The notes under the pieces were generated by a model, which ran no database searches, had not been told where the DNA came from, and saw only the letters and a list, made by a program, of their open reading frames with translations. Positions 24,743-33,206 of a DNA stretch of 64,000 nucleotides are shown here, in pieces; within the stretch, counting starts at the first letter, position 1, and each line of letters begins with the position of its first letter. The translations under genes and the position numbers were made by a program. This DNA comes from CAZAPG01 sp964486935 (GTDB lineage Bacteria > Chloroflexota > Anaerolineae > 4572-78 > J111), in contig CAZAPG010000025.1 in assembly GCA_964486935.1 (NCBI GenBank), forward strand, positions 29,902 to 93,901. The letters run 5' to 3'.

Positions 24743-25640
24743 GCCCTTGCTCCTTTTTTGACTCGTCCAGTAATCCTGCGGCCCGCGCCCGGTCCAAAAC
24801 TCGCCTGGCAGTTTTAACCACCGGCATGTCAACCATTTTGCCATCCAGCGCAAACACGCCGCTGCCGGCGGCCTGGTGCGCCCGGTGCGCGTCGGCCAGC
24901 CGCTGCGCCTGGGCTATCTCCTCCGGCGAGGGGGCAAAAACGCGGTTGATGATTTCTACCTGCCGGGGGTGGATGGCCATTTTGCCCTCGTAACCCAAAT
25001 TGCGCGCTTCGATGCACTCTTCTTCCAGCCGCTTCAAATCATTCAAATCGACCAGCACCATATCAATGGCTTGCAGGCCGTAGGCGGCTGCGGCCGTAAC
25101 CACCGCGCTGCGGGCGTAAAACACCTCCCAGCCAGCGCGGGTGCGCCGCGCGCCGATATCGCCGGCCAAATCTTCCGCGCCAAACATTAGCGCCGCCAGC
25201 CGGGGGCCGGCCTGGGCTATTTCTTTCAGGTTCATAATGCCCAAGGCGGTTTCCACAATGGCCAGCAGCCGGATAGAGTTTTGCGGCCAGCCGCACTCCC
25301 GTTCGGCCTGGTCAAGAAAATTGCCGACGCGCTGCACCTGCGCCGCGCTCTCAATTTTGGGCAGCGCGTAGCCGTCGGCGCGGGCGTTGATGGTTGCCTC
25401 CAAATCGGCCTGCCAAAAAGGGGTGTCGAGGCCGTTCAGCCGAATCAACCGCTCGCTGCGGCCAAAATCAAGCGTTTGCAATGCCTGGCTTACGGTGCGG
25501 CGGGCCTGCTCTTTTTGGTTCAGAGCCACGCTGTCTTCCAGGTCCATCACAATACTATCAACATCCATCTGCGCGGCCTTGCTGATTTTACGCAGGCTAT
25601 CGCCGGGCATATACAGCACCGAGCGCCGGATTGGGGGCAT
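24732..25640 (-). CDS. CitE-like HpcH/HpaI aldolase (citramalyl/malyl-CoA lyase family)
   Basis: A 302-aa TIM-barrel lyase of the CitE/Mcl/CLYBL family, which cleaves or forms beta-hydroxyacyl-CoA thioesters such as malyl-CoA or citramalyl-CoA. Motifs: RSVLYMPGD, the metal-binding IVMDLEDSV, IRLNGLDTPF, ALPKIESA, LAIVETALGI (metal Glu), MFGAEDLAGDIG (metal Asp) and KMAIHPRQV. It lies 15 bp from the MaoC gene and downstream of the Bkd genes, an order I recall from M. tuberculosis Rv2495c-Rv2499c. The exact substrate is not deducible. Confidence 0.9.
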   Translation of the reverse strand: MPPIRRSVLYMPGDSLRKISKAAQMDVDSIVMDLEDSVALNQKEQARRTVSQALQTLDFGRSERLIRLNGLDTPFWQADLEATINARADGYALPKIESAAQVQRVGNFLDQAERECGWPQNSIRLLAIVETALGIMNLKEIAQAGPRLAALMFGAEDLAGDIGARRTRAGWEVFYARSAVVTAAAAYGLQAIDMVLVDLNDLKRLEEECIEARNLGYEGKMAIHPRQVEIINRVFAPSPEEIAQAQRLADAHRAHQAAGSGVFALDGKMVDMPVVKTARRVLDRARAAGLLDESKKEQGHAG

Positions 25641-25655
25641 AAGCGTCTCCTTGTT

Positions 25656-26108
25656 CTACGTACCACGCTTCAGCATCAGCATGGTGCGCTCAAACTCAAT
25701 TACCACCACGCCATGCTGGTTATGGCCAATGTGTTTGAAGCGCACAATCCCCTGGTTGGGCCTTGATTTTGACTCGCGTTTGCTGAGGATTTCGGTTTCC
25801 ACGTAGAGGGTATCGCCGTGAAACATAGGGTGCGGGTGTTTGACGCTCTCATAGCTGAGGTTGGCGACCAGCGTGCCCTCGGTCAATTCCGGTACGGTTA
25901 GCCCCACGGCCAGGCCAAGGGTAAAAATGCCGTTGACCAGCCGCCGGCCAAATTCGGTTTTGGCGGCAAAATCCTCGTTAACGTGCAGCGGTTGGGGGTT
26001 CATTGTCAGCGCGGAAAACAGCACGTTGTCCATCTCGGTGATGGTCCGTCCCAGGCTGTGCTTGATAATTGCGCCCACTTCAAGCTCTTCAAAATATTTT
26101 CCGCCCAT
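25656..26108 (-). CDS. MaoC-family (R)-hydratase
   Basis: A 150-aa single hot-dog domain hydratase. It has KYFEELEVGAIIKHSLGRTITEMD and the catalytic region NPQPLHVNEDFA, where Asp/His of the usual DxNPxH motif appear as NPQPLH, so the canonical Asp is not obvious. LVNGIFTLGLAVGLTV follows. Such proteins hydrate trans-2-enoyl-CoA, including mesaconyl-CoA. It is sandwiched between E3 and the CitE-like lyase, which suggests a C4-C5 branched enoyl-CoA as substrate (inference). Confidence 0.86.
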   Translation of the reverse strand: MGGKYFEELEVGAIIKHSLGRTITEMDNVLFSALTMNPQPLHVNEDFAAKTEFGRRLVNGIFTLGLAVGLTVPELTEGTLVANLSYESVKHPHPMFHGDTLYVETEILSKRESKSRPNQGIVRFKHIGHNQHGVVVIEFERTMLMLKRGT

Positions 26109-26128
26109 CGCGCCTCCTCAAAGCGGGG

Positions 26129-27490
26129 CTATTTAATATGCACCGCCAGCCCCAGCGCCGCCTCCGCCGCTTCCATCAACGGCTCGCTCAGGCTGGGGTG
26201 AGGGTGCAGCGTTTCGGCCAAATCGGTCAGGGTGGCGCCCATTTCCAGGGCCAGCGCGGCTTCGCCAATCAGCGAGTCGGCCTGCGGCCCCACAATGGTG
26301 ACGCCCAGCAGCACCTCATGGGCTTTGTCGGCTACAACCTGGGTAAAACCATCCCTGGCGTCAAAGGTCAGCGCCCGGCCATTGGCCCCCAGCGGAAAGC
26401 GGCCGGCGATAACTTCGTAGCCCAATTCTTCGGCCTGGGCCACGGTCAGGCCAACAGCCGCCACGGCCGGGTCGGTCCAGGCCACGCGGGGAACGGCCTG
26501 CGGCGCGTATTGGGCCGGGCGTCCGGCAATGCTTTCGGCAGCCACCTTGCCTTGTTTAAATGCCAGGTGGGCCAGCGCCGGGCCGCCGGTTACGTCGCCC
26601 ACGGCGTAAATGGCCGGGTTGCCGGTTTGCATCCGCTCGTTGACCTGCGCAAAACCGCACTCATCCAGTTTGACCCCGGCTTTGTCCAGATGCAGTTTGC
26701 CGGTGCGCGGAATCAGCCCGTTGGAAACAACCACGCAGGCTGCGTCGCCGGCAGCTTGGGCCGGGTCGGACACTTTGGTTTGCAGGGCAACGCCCAGCTT
26801 TTTCAATCTGGCCTGCACCAGCCGCCCGGCCGAGGCGTCGAACTCGCTCAAAAGTTGTTGGCCTTCGGGCAGCAGCAAATGGACATCCACGCCCAGCTTG
26901 GCGTAGATGGTAGCCAGTTCAGCCGCAATGTAATCCCCGCCGATAACGGCCAGGTTGTCGGGCAGAGTGGTCAAACCCAGCGCCTGGCTGGGAGTCAGCA
27001 CCCGTTCGCCGTCAAACGGCAGGCCAGGCAGGGGCGCGGCATCGGCCCCTACGGCGATGATGCAGTGGTCAAAAATAAAGCGTTTGGCGCCATATTCGGC
27101 CTCAACGCGCAGTTCGTTTTTGTCCAGAAAAAAGGCAGAACCTTGCACAAACTCCACCTTGCGATGGTCGAGCAGCAGTTTGACCCCCTTTGAAAGCCGC
27201 TCTACCACGCCATCTTTCCATTTTTGCATTTGCGGCAGGTCAATCTGCGGCGGGCCGGCGGTCAGGCCCATTTCGGCGGAATTGGCTATCTGCCAGGCCC
27301 GGTCGGCGGCGTTGAGCAGCGCCTTGGCGGGAATACAGCCCTGAAGCAGGCAGGTACCGCCCGGCTGACCGGGGTCAATCAGCACTACCTCTTTGCCCAA
27401 CTGCGCGGCTCGCAGAGCCGCCACATAACCGCCCGGCCCCGCTCCCAGAATGGCAACTTCAATAGTGGTCGCTATATCACCAACAACCAT
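26129..27490 (-). CDS. lpdA: Dihydrolipoyl dehydrogenase (E3)
   Basis: A 453-aa flavoprotein that reoxidises the lipoyl group of E2 with NAD+. The FAD-binding GAGPGG (residues 16-21), redox-active Cys47 and Cys52 (GGTCLLQGCIPAKAL), the NAD domain around VIGGDYIAAELA, and AVGDVTGGPALAHLA are present. The C-terminal HPHPSLSEPLMEAA contains the catalytic His-Glu pair. The Ala in place of Ser after CIP is a small deviation. The start codon overlaps the stop of E2 (TGATG). Confidence 0.96.
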   Translation of the reverse strand: MVVGDIATTIEVAILGAGPGGYVAALRAAQLGKEVVLIDPGQPGGTCLLQGCIPAKALLNAADRAWQIANSAEMGLTAGPPQIDLPQMQKWKDGVVERLSKGVKLLLDHRKVEFVQGSAFFLDKNELRVEAEYGAKRFIFDHCIIAVGADAAPLPGLPFDGERVLTPSQALGLTTLPDNLAVIGGDYIAAELATIYAKLGVDVHLLLPEGQQLLSEFDASAGRLVQARLKKLGVALQTKVSDPAQAAGDAACVVVSNGLIPRTGKLHLDKAGVKLDECGFAQVNERMQTGNPAIYAVGDVTGGPALAHLAFKQGKVAAESIAGRPAQYAPQAVPRVAWTDPAVAAVGLTVAQAEELGYEVIAGRFPLGANGRALTFDARDGFTQVVADKAHEVLLGVTIVGPQADSLIGEAALALEMGATLTDLAETLHPHPSLSEPLMEAAEAALGLAVHIK

Positions 27491-28743
27491 CAGACCAGCT
27501 CCAGCAAAAGCAGGTTGGGGTTGTTGAGCAGGGCCGTGAGGCGGCGCAGAAACTGGCCGGCCCCGGCGCCATCAATCAGCCGGTGGTCGTAGCTGAGGGC
27601 CAGCGGCAGAATAGGCCGGGCCACAATCTGGCCGTTTTCTACAATGGGCCGCTCCTCGATGCGGCCCGTGCCTAAAATAGCCACTTCCGGGTGGTTGATG
27701 ATGGGCGTGCCCATGCGCCCGCCGTAGCTGCCAAAATTGGTAATAGTAAAAGTGCTGCCGGTTAGCTGCTCGACGCTCAGTTTGCGCTGCTGGGCCAGGT
27801 CGGCCAGCCGTTTCAACTCGGCCCCAAGCTGAATGAGGTTGAGCCGGTCGGCATGTTTGACAACCGGCACCAGCAGGCCATCGGGTACGGCGGTGGCTAC
27901 GCCAATGTGGTAGTAGCGATGATGCAGAATTTTTTGCCGGGCCATATCCAGCGAGGCGTTGAGATAGGGGTTTTCCTTGAGCGCCTGCACCACGGCTTTG
28001 ATGATAAAGGGCATGTAGGTCAGGCGAACGCCCCGCTCCTCGGCCTGGGGTTGCAACTCCCGGCGCAGGGCCACCAGTTGGCTGACTTCCACCTCTTCAA
28101 AGCTGGTTACGTGGGGAATCTCCCAGGCCAGTTCCATACGCTCGGCAATGCGGCGGCGCAGTCCTTGCAGCGGCTCCTCTTCGACAATTTCCTGGCCGGG
28201 TTGACGCGCCGGCGGCGGGACAGGAGGTTCAGCGACAGGCTGCGGCGGGGCAACAGCTTTGGCCGGCTCCTCTTTGGGGGCAGTTTTAAGTTGCTCCACG
28301 TACTGTTGCACATCTTCCGGCAGCACGCGCCCGGCCGGGCCGCTGCCCGGCACGTCGGCCAGATTGACGCCCAATTCCAGGGCCATTTTACGCACCGCCG
28401 GCGCAGCCAGCACCCGCTGGCCCGGCCCGGCAATGCCCACCGTGGCTTTTGAGGCTGCGTTAGCCTGCTTGCCGTTAGACGACTTGGGCGCAGCCTGCTG
28501 CCGGCTGTCTTCGGTGGCGATGGTGATGATGACATCGCCCACGTGGGCCAGCGTGCCCGGCTCGGCTCTGATTTCAGACACCGTGCCGCCCACCGGCGAG
28601 GGGATTTCAACCACGGCTTTGTCGGTTTGAATCTCCACAATCGGCTGGTTGGCCTTGATGGTATCGCCGACGCTGACCAGCCAGTTCAAAATTTCGGCCT
28701 CGTGAATGCCTTCGCCCACGTCGGGCAGTTTGAATTGGTACAT
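27490..28743 (-). CDS. 2-oxoacid dehydrogenase E2 (dihydrolipoyl acyltransferase)
   Basis: A 417-aa E2 core subunit. Domains: one lipoyl domain (1-76) with lipoylated Lys42 in EIQTDKAVVE, a Pro/Ala/Ser linker, a peripheral subunit-binding domain (about 118-155, VLAAPAVRKMALELGVNLADVPGSGPAGRV), a Pro-rich linker, and the catalytic domain (about 195-417) with His387 and Asp391 in SYDHRLIDGA. It carries one lipoyl domain, as in branched-chain-type complexes. AAGGAG lies before the ATG. It is translationally linked to E3 by TGATG. Confidence 0.95.
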   Translation of the reverse strand: MYQFKLPDVGEGIHEAEILNWLVSVGDTIKANQPIVEIQTDKAVVEIPSPVGGTVSEIRAEPGTLAHVGDVIITIATEDSRQQAAPKSSNGKQANAASKATVGIAGPGQRVLAAPAVRKMALELGVNLADVPGSGPAGRVLPEDVQQYVEQLKTAPKEEPAKAVAPPQPVAEPPVPPPARQPGQEIVEEEPLQGLRRRIAERMELAWEIPHVTSFEEVEVSQLVALRRELQPQAEERGVRLTYMPFIIKAVVQALKENPYLNASLDMARQKILHHRYYHIGVATAVPDGLLVPVVKHADRLNLIQLGAELKRLADLAQQRKLSVEQLTGSTFTITNFGSYGGRMGTPIINHPEVAILGTGRIEERPIVENGQIVARPILPLALSYDHRLIDGAGAGQFLRRLTALLNNPNLLLLELV

Positions 28744-28761
28744 AGTTGCTCCTTGAGGGGT

Positions 28762-28830
28762 GGTTAGTAAACAGTAATTTGTAATTAGCCTTCCAGTTAA
28801 TCAATTACTATTTACCAATTACTAATCAAC
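28762..28830. repeat. Imperfect AT-rich inverted repeat in the E1 beta-E2 spacer
   Basis: GGTTAGTAAACAGTAATT on the left and its approximate reverse complement near 28802-28830 (CAATTACTATTTACCAATTA) form a loose hairpin. It is unlike the neighbouring GC-richer coding sequence and may be another dispersed element. Confidence 0.45.
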
Positions 28831-28834
28831 TGAC

Positions 28835-29815
28835 TTACGGTTCCAGCGCGCGGTAGATTGCTTTGGCCACGCGCTCGGGGGTGGGGATGAAAAAATCCTC
28901 CAGCTTGGGCACGGGGAAGGGGGTATCCGGCCCGGTAACGCGCTCAACAGGTTTGAGCAGCGAGTAGAGAGCGTGCTCGTTGATAACGGCAATCACCTCG
29001 GCGCCAACGCCGCCGGTGCGGGCGGCCTCGTGAACGACGACGGCCCGCCCGGTTTTGGCGACAGACTCGGCGATGGTCTCTTCATCCATGGGGGCAATTG
29101 TGCGCAGGTCAACAACTTCAACGGTGGCGTTGGCGGCCTGCTCTACCTGATTGGCGGCTTCCAGGGCTACTTTGACCATAGCCCCGTAGGCAAACACGCT
29201 TACATCGCTGCCCTCTTTGACTACCGCAGCTTTGCCAATGGGGATGGTGTAGCGGTCTTCCGGCACCTCTTGCCGAAAAGAGCGATACAACTTCATATGT
29301 TCCAAAAACATAACCGGGTCCGGGTCCTCGATGGCGGCGTGGAGCAGCCCTTTGGCATCGTAAGGGTTGGAGGGGATGACTACCTTGATGCCCTGAATAT
29401 GCATGTAAAGGGCCTCGACGCTATCGGAGTGCATTTCTGGGGTGCGGACGCCGCCGCCAAAGGGGGCGCGGATAACTACCGGCGCGGTAAAAACCCCGCC
29501 GGAGCGGTAGCGCAGCCGCGTTACCTGCGAGGCAATTTGGTTGAAGGAGAGAAAGCTGAAGGCGGCAAATTGAATCTCGACGATGGGGCGCAGGCCGTAC
29601 ATGGCCATGCCCAGCGAGGTGCCGATAATGCCGGATTCGGCCAGCGGGGTGTCGAACACGCGCTCTTCGCCAAAGCGCGCTTGCAGGCCGTCCGTTACCC
29701 GAAAGACGCCGCCATTTTTGCCGACATCTTGCCCAAAAATAAGCACGCGGGGGTCTTGCTCCATTTCATAAGCCAGGGTGTTGTTAATGGCTTGAACCAT
29801 AGTCCAGTTTGGCAT
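28835..29815 (-). CDS. 2-oxoacid dehydrogenase E1 beta subunit
   Basis: A 326-aa transketolase-like beta subunit of the E1 component. Typical blocks: NNTLAYEMEQDPRVLIFGQDVG, DTPLAESGIIGTSLGMAMYGLRPIVEIQF, RAPFGGGVRTPEMHSDSVEALY, PSNPYDAKGLLHAAIEDPDPV and the C-terminal half VVDLRTIAPMDEETI. The start at 29815 is set by AAGGAG nine bases upstream. A longer frame to 29878 would run through a 47-bp palindromic repeat and is rejected. It pairs with one of the two E1 alpha genes just upstream. Confidence 0.95.
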   Translation of the reverse strand: MPNWTMVQAINNTLAYEMEQDPRVLIFGQDVGKNGGVFRVTDGLQARFGEERVFDTPLAESGIIGTSLGMAMYGLRPIVEIQFAAFSFLSFNQIASQVTRLRYRSGGVFTAPVVIRAPFGGGVRTPEMHSDSVEALYMHIQGIKVVIPSNPYDAKGLLHAAIEDPDPVMFLEHMKLYRSFRQEVPEDRYTIPIGKAAVVKEGSDVSVFAYGAMVKVALEAANQVEQAANATVEVVDLRTIAPMDEETIAESVAKTGRAVVVHEAARTGGVGAEVIAVINEHALYSLLKPVERVTGPDTPFPVPKLEDFFIPTPERVAKAIYRALEP

Positions 29816-29832
29816 AGTTGTAACTCCTTGAA

Positions 29833-29879
29833 AGCTACTCCAGACCTCAAAGGTTTCAAAAACCTTTGAGGTCTTCATT
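29833..29879. repeat. Dispersed 47-bp palindromic repeat, copy 2
   Basis: Second copy of the element at 3955-4001, in the same orientation and of equal length, with the core ACCTCAAAGGTTT / AAACCTTTGAGGT. Placed in the 75-bp spacer between E1 alpha and E1 beta. Confidence 0.85.
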
Positions 29880-29890
29880 TCATCATAATC

Positions 29891-30967
29891 TTACAAACCC
29901 AAATCTTTCAATAATTGTTCTTGCTGACGCCCAAGTTGGGGCGTCATTTGGGCAAAGATATGTTGAAAGTGCTGGTCTGGGTGGCGGGCAGGCAGCGACT
30001 CGTAGTCGGCCAGGGCGTCTTCAAATTCTGCCTCAACATCCCGGAGAATTTGCTGCTCCTGAGCCTCGGTGAGCATATTGTGCTCGATTAAAAATTTACG
30101 GTAACGGGTAATGGGGTCGCGCCTGGCCCATTCTTCCAACTCCTCCTCCGGGCGATATTTGGTGGGGTCGTCGGCGGTGGTGTGCGCCCCCATGCGATAG
30201 GTCAGGGCTTCGATAAGGGTTGCCCCCTGGCCGGCGCGGGCGCGCTCGGCGGCATCGGCCACAGTTTGATACATGGCCAGCACGTCGTTGCCATCTACCA
30301 GACAGGCGGGCACGCCAAAGCCGGGGCCTCGCCCGGCAATGGTGGCGGCAGCCGTTTGTTTTTCTCTGGGGGTGGAGATAGCCCAGCCGTTATTTTGCAC
30401 CACAAAGATGACCGGCGCTTTGAAGACTCCGGCAAAGTTGAGGGCTTCGTTAAAATCGCCCTCGGAGGTGGCCCCATCGCCGCAGCCAACCACAGCAACA
30501 TGGGGTTGGCTACTGTATTTGGCGGCCTGGGCAATGCCAACGGCGTGCAGCACCTGCGTGCTCAGCACGATTTGAAAGGGGATACAGCGGGCCTCAAAGG
30601 GATGGGCGTCGGCAATATCGCCGCCCCACTGCTTGAGCTGGGCAAAGAAGGGAACGCCTTTAACGTGGTAGCCTAAAAACTCCCGGTAGGAGCCGAGCAG
30701 CCAGTCTTCGGGCTGAAGGGGGGCAGCCATGCCTACGTTGGCCGCTTCCTGGCCGTTTAGCTGGGCAAAGGTACCCATGCGGCCCTGGCGCTGCAAGGCC
30801 ACCATCCGGTCGGAGATGAACCGTCCAAAAACCATCCAGTGGTAGAATTGAATAAACTGCTCGCCAGACAGGTCGGGCAGCGGCCCGACGACCTTGCCTT
30901 CGGGGTTGATTATCTGGTGTGCGGACTCATTGATGGCAGGGGCTACATGGTTAACGACTAAAGACAT
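29891..30967 (-). CDS. 2-oxoacid dehydrogenase E1 alpha subunit, copy 1
   Basis: A 358-aa thiamine-diphosphate-binding alpha subunit. The TPP motif GDGATSEGDFNEALNFAG...NNGWAISTP (residues about 175-215) is intact, with the conserved RMGAHTTADDPTKYR phosphorylation-loop region. It shares long near-identical stretches with the next gene upstream (31013-32128), indicating tandem duplication. It decarboxylates a branched-chain or related 2-oxoacid together with E1 beta. Confidence 0.94.
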   Translation of the reverse strand: MSLVVNHVAPAINESAHQIINPEGKVVGPLPDLSGEQFIQFYHWMVFGRFISDRMVALQRQGRMGTFAQLNGQEAANVGMAAPLQPEDWLLGSYREFLGYHVKGVPFFAQLKQWGGDIADAHPFEARCIPFQIVLSTQVLHAVGIAQAAKYSSQPHVAVVGCGDGATSEGDFNEALNFAGVFKAPVIFVVQNNGWAISTPREKQTAAATIAGRGPGFGVPACLVDGNDVLAMYQTVADAAERARAGQGATLIEALTYRMGAHTTADDPTKYRPEEELEEWARRDPITRYRKFLIEHNMLTEAQEQQILRDVEAEFEDALADYESLPARHPDQHFQHIFAQMTPQLGRQQEQLLKDLGL

Positions 30968-31012
30968 TTGACCTTCCTTTCATTAGCAAGTCAGACGCCC
31001 CTGCCGTAAGTT

Positions 31013-32128
31013 TCAGGCGCGGGCGCCGGTTTCCAAACCCAGGTCCTGGAGCAGGCGCGCTTTTTGGCGCTGAAGCTGGGGCGGCATGTCGGCGTAAATG
31101 TGTTCAAATTGCTGCTGTGGGGTGGGGTCGGGCAGAGCTTCGTAGGCTTTAATAACTGCCTGAACTTCAGTTTCAACCTCATGTTGCAGGGTTTCATCAT
31201 CGGCCTGGGTTAGAATGTTATGGTTGGTTAAATATTTGCGGAAACGAATTATCGGGTCTCGCCGGGACCATTCCTCGACTTCGGTTTGGGCGCGGTATTT
31301 GGTGGGGTCGTCGGCGGTAGTGTGCGCGCCCAGCCGGTAGGTTATGGCCTCGATGAGGGTTGGGCCTTGGCCGGCGCGGGCGCGGGCAATGGCATCGGAC
31401 ACAACCTGGTAGACGGCCAGCACATCGTTGCCATCTACAATGGCGCCGGGGATGCCAAAGCCGGGGCCTCGGTCGGCAATATGTTCGGCGGCGGTTTGTT
31501 TTTCTCTGGGGGTGGAGATGGCCCAGCCATTGTTTTGGATAATAAAGATGACCGGCGCTTTGAAGACTCCGGCAAAGTTGAGGGCTTCGTTAAAGTCGCC
31601 CTCTGAGGTGGCGCCGTCGCCCACAGCGGTCATCACAACATCAGGTTTACCATTATACTTAATTGCCTGCGCAACGCCAACAGCGTGCAGGGTTTGGGTA
31701 CTCAACACCACCTGAAAGGGCGGGGCGTTGATTTCGCGGGGGTAATTGTCGGCAATGTAGCCGCCCCACTGTTTCATAAGGGCCAGCATGGGCGCGCCTT
31801 TAATCATGTGGGCCAAATTTTCGCGGTATGAAGCCACCAGCCAATCTTCTTTTTTGAGCGGGGCGGCCATGCCCACGTTAACAGCTTCCTGGCCAATGTG
31901 CGGGGCAAAGGTGCCCATGCGCCCCTGCCGTTGCAGGGCAACCATCTGGTTGGAGTAGGCGCGGCCAAGCAGCATCCAGCGATAAAATTCAATCAGCTTT
32001 TGCGGGGATAGCTCCGGGATAGGGCCGATGATTTCGCCGTCGGGCCGCAGCACCCGGTAAATTTTATCAACAACGTGAAAAGATATTTGGGGCCTGGTTA
32101 TAATCTGGTCTGGCATAAATAATGACAT
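31013..32128 (-). CDS. 2-oxoacid dehydrogenase E1 alpha subunit, copy 2 (tandem paralogue)
   Basis: A 371-aa E1 alpha paralogue, first structural gene of the operon after the GntR regulator (2-bp gap). It keeps the whole TPP motif (GDGATSEGDFNEALNFAG, NNGWAISTPREKQTAAEHI) and the RLGAHTTADDPTKYR loop. It differs from copy 1 at the N-terminus, in the ligand-facing segments and at positions such as HIGQEAVNVG versus LNGQEAANVG. Both copies look functional, so two E1 alpha variants may compete for one E1 beta. Confidence 0.94.
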   Translation of the reverse strand: MSLFMPDQIITRPQISFHVVDKIYRVLRPDGEIIGPIPELSPQKLIEFYRWMLLGRAYSNQMVALQRQGRMGTFAPHIGQEAVNVGMAAPLKKEDWLVASYRENLAHMIKGAPMLALMKQWGGYIADNYPREINAPPFQVVLSTQTLHAVGVAQAIKYNGKPDVVMTAVGDGATSEGDFNEALNFAGVFKAPVIFIIQNNGWAISTPREKQTAAEHIADRGPGFGIPGAIVDGNDVLAVYQVVSDAIARARAGQGPTLIEAITYRLGAHTTADDPTKYRAQTEVEEWSRRDPIIRFRKYLTNHNILTQADDETLQHEVETEVQAVIKAYEALPDPTPQQQFEHIYADMPPQLQRQKARLLQDLGLETGARA

Positions 32129-32130
32129 AT

Positions 32131-32886
32131 CTAGACTCCTTTCCGTAAATCGCGTTCAATGACCATTTCTACCCGGTGGCGGGCGTCGTCAATGTGCCTG
32201 GCCAACAGGTCGGCGGCCAGTTGCTCGTTTTGTTGGGCAATGGCGTTGATGATTTGCTCATGTTCGTCAACAAATTTGGCCAGATTGGAAATGCTGGACA
32301 GGCTTTCCTGGCGGGCGTTGGCGTAAACTTCTACCGTTGCGGTTAAAATAGTACCCATTATTTCAACCAGCAGCGGATTTTTGGAGGTTTCGACAATGGC
32401 CAAATGAAAATCCATGTTAGCCTGGTAGGCCAGGTCTCTGTCGTTCAATCCGGCGGCATATTGCCGGTTTAATTCCCGCAGCCGTTTCAAATTGGCTTCG
32501 GTGCGGCGTTGGACGGCCAGGCAGGCGGCCTGGGTTTCGATAATCCGGCGCACCTCAAACAGGTGGTCTACCTGGCTGCGCTCTTGAAACAACACCTGCG
32601 TGAGCGACTCGACCGCGCCCTCAAGGCTATGCTGGCGCACGTAAGCGCCATCTCTGGGGGTAATTTCAATCACGCCCATGCCTTCAAGCACGGCCAGCGC
32701 CTGCCGCACCGAGGTTCGGCTGACGCCCAGGTGGTCGGCCAGTTCTCGTTCAGGCAGCAACTGGTCGCCCGGAGCCAGTTCGCCCTGTTTGATTGACTCC
32801 CGAATTTGCTCGACTACCTGAACGTAGACCGGCTTGCGAGAGGTTTTTCTTTTGAAGCTGCCCTGTGTAGCTGTTCCCGCTTCCAT
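32131..32886 (-). CDS. GntR-family (FCD) regulator of the 2-oxoacid dehydrogenase operon
   Basis: A 251-aa FadR-subfamily regulator. The N-terminal winged helix (residues about 18-85) reads VQVVEQIRESIKQGELAPGDQLLPERELADHLGVSRTSVRQAL-like, and the C-terminal FCD domain (about 100-240) has MDFHLAIV and RHIDDARHRVEM with metal-ligand histidines. It is the first gene of the operon and its own promoter carries a TGGT-N3-ACCA palindrome, so it likely autoregulates and controls the E1-E2-E3 genes in response to an acyl-CoA or organic acid. Confidence 0.92.
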   Translation of the reverse strand: MEAGTATQGSFKRKTSRKPVYVQVVEQIRESIKQGELAPGDQLLPERELADHLGVSRTSVRQALAVLEGMGVIEITPRDGAYVRQHSLEGAVESLTQVLFQERSQVDHLFEVRRIIETQAACLAVQRRTEANLKRLRELNRQYAAGLNDRDLAYQANMDFHLAIVETSKNPLLVEIMGTILTATVEVYANARQESLSSISNLAKFVDEHEQIINAIAQQNEQLAADLLARHIDDARHRVEMVIERDLRKGV

Positions 32887-32928
32887 TGTTGCGCTCCAGC
32901 ATCTCGGTTTTTATTGGTGGTCTGTAAC

Positions 32929-32939
32929 TGGTATTACCA
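32929..32939. promoter_or_regulatory. GntR/FCD-type operator TGGT-N3-ACCA
   Basis: TGGTATTACCA, palindromic, lies about 8-18 bp downstream of the predicted start of the minus-strand GntR promoter. It has the same half-sites and spacing as the operator at 8131-8141. Confidence 0.75.
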
Positions 32940-32952
32940 AGATACTACCACC

Positions 32953-32980
32953 ATTATACCATATTGCAGGTAAGGGTCAA
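32953..32980 (-). promoter_or_regulatory. Promoter of the GntR/2-oxoacid dehydrogenase operon
   Basis: On the minus strand, TTGACC (32980-32975), 16 bp, then a perfect TATAAT (32958-32953); start near 32946. Confidence 0.8.
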
Positions 32981-33044
32981 GAGGTTTGTAACCATAACCT
33001 TTAAAATCTGGGAGACGGACCGCAGCGGCGCTGCCGCACCGGGT

Positions 33045-33080
33045 GATGAAAAAAGTAGGGGGAACACCCCCTACCCAAAA
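33045..33080. repeat. GTAGGGG...CCCCTAC hairpin element
   Basis: GTAGGGG and CCCCTAC lie around a short GAACA loop, followed by a GGCGGGCACAGGCAAGCC-type segment, a combination common in dispersed repeats of environmental genomes. Part of the 617-bp gene-poor stretch 32887-33503. Confidence 0.5.
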
Positions 33081-33206
33081 GGCGGGCACAGGCAAGCCCC
33101 CCGGCCTGCGGCGCTATTTTCACAGGAGTTGACAAGCAATTATGGCTGTGATATTGTTAGTTGAGTAAATCCCAAAAATCCCAAAGAATACAGGGTTTTA
33201 AACACA

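Noticed and set aside
26069..27193. 374-aa plus-strand frame
   Set aside because: Antisense shadow of the dihydrolipoyl dehydrogenase gene; low-complexity composition.
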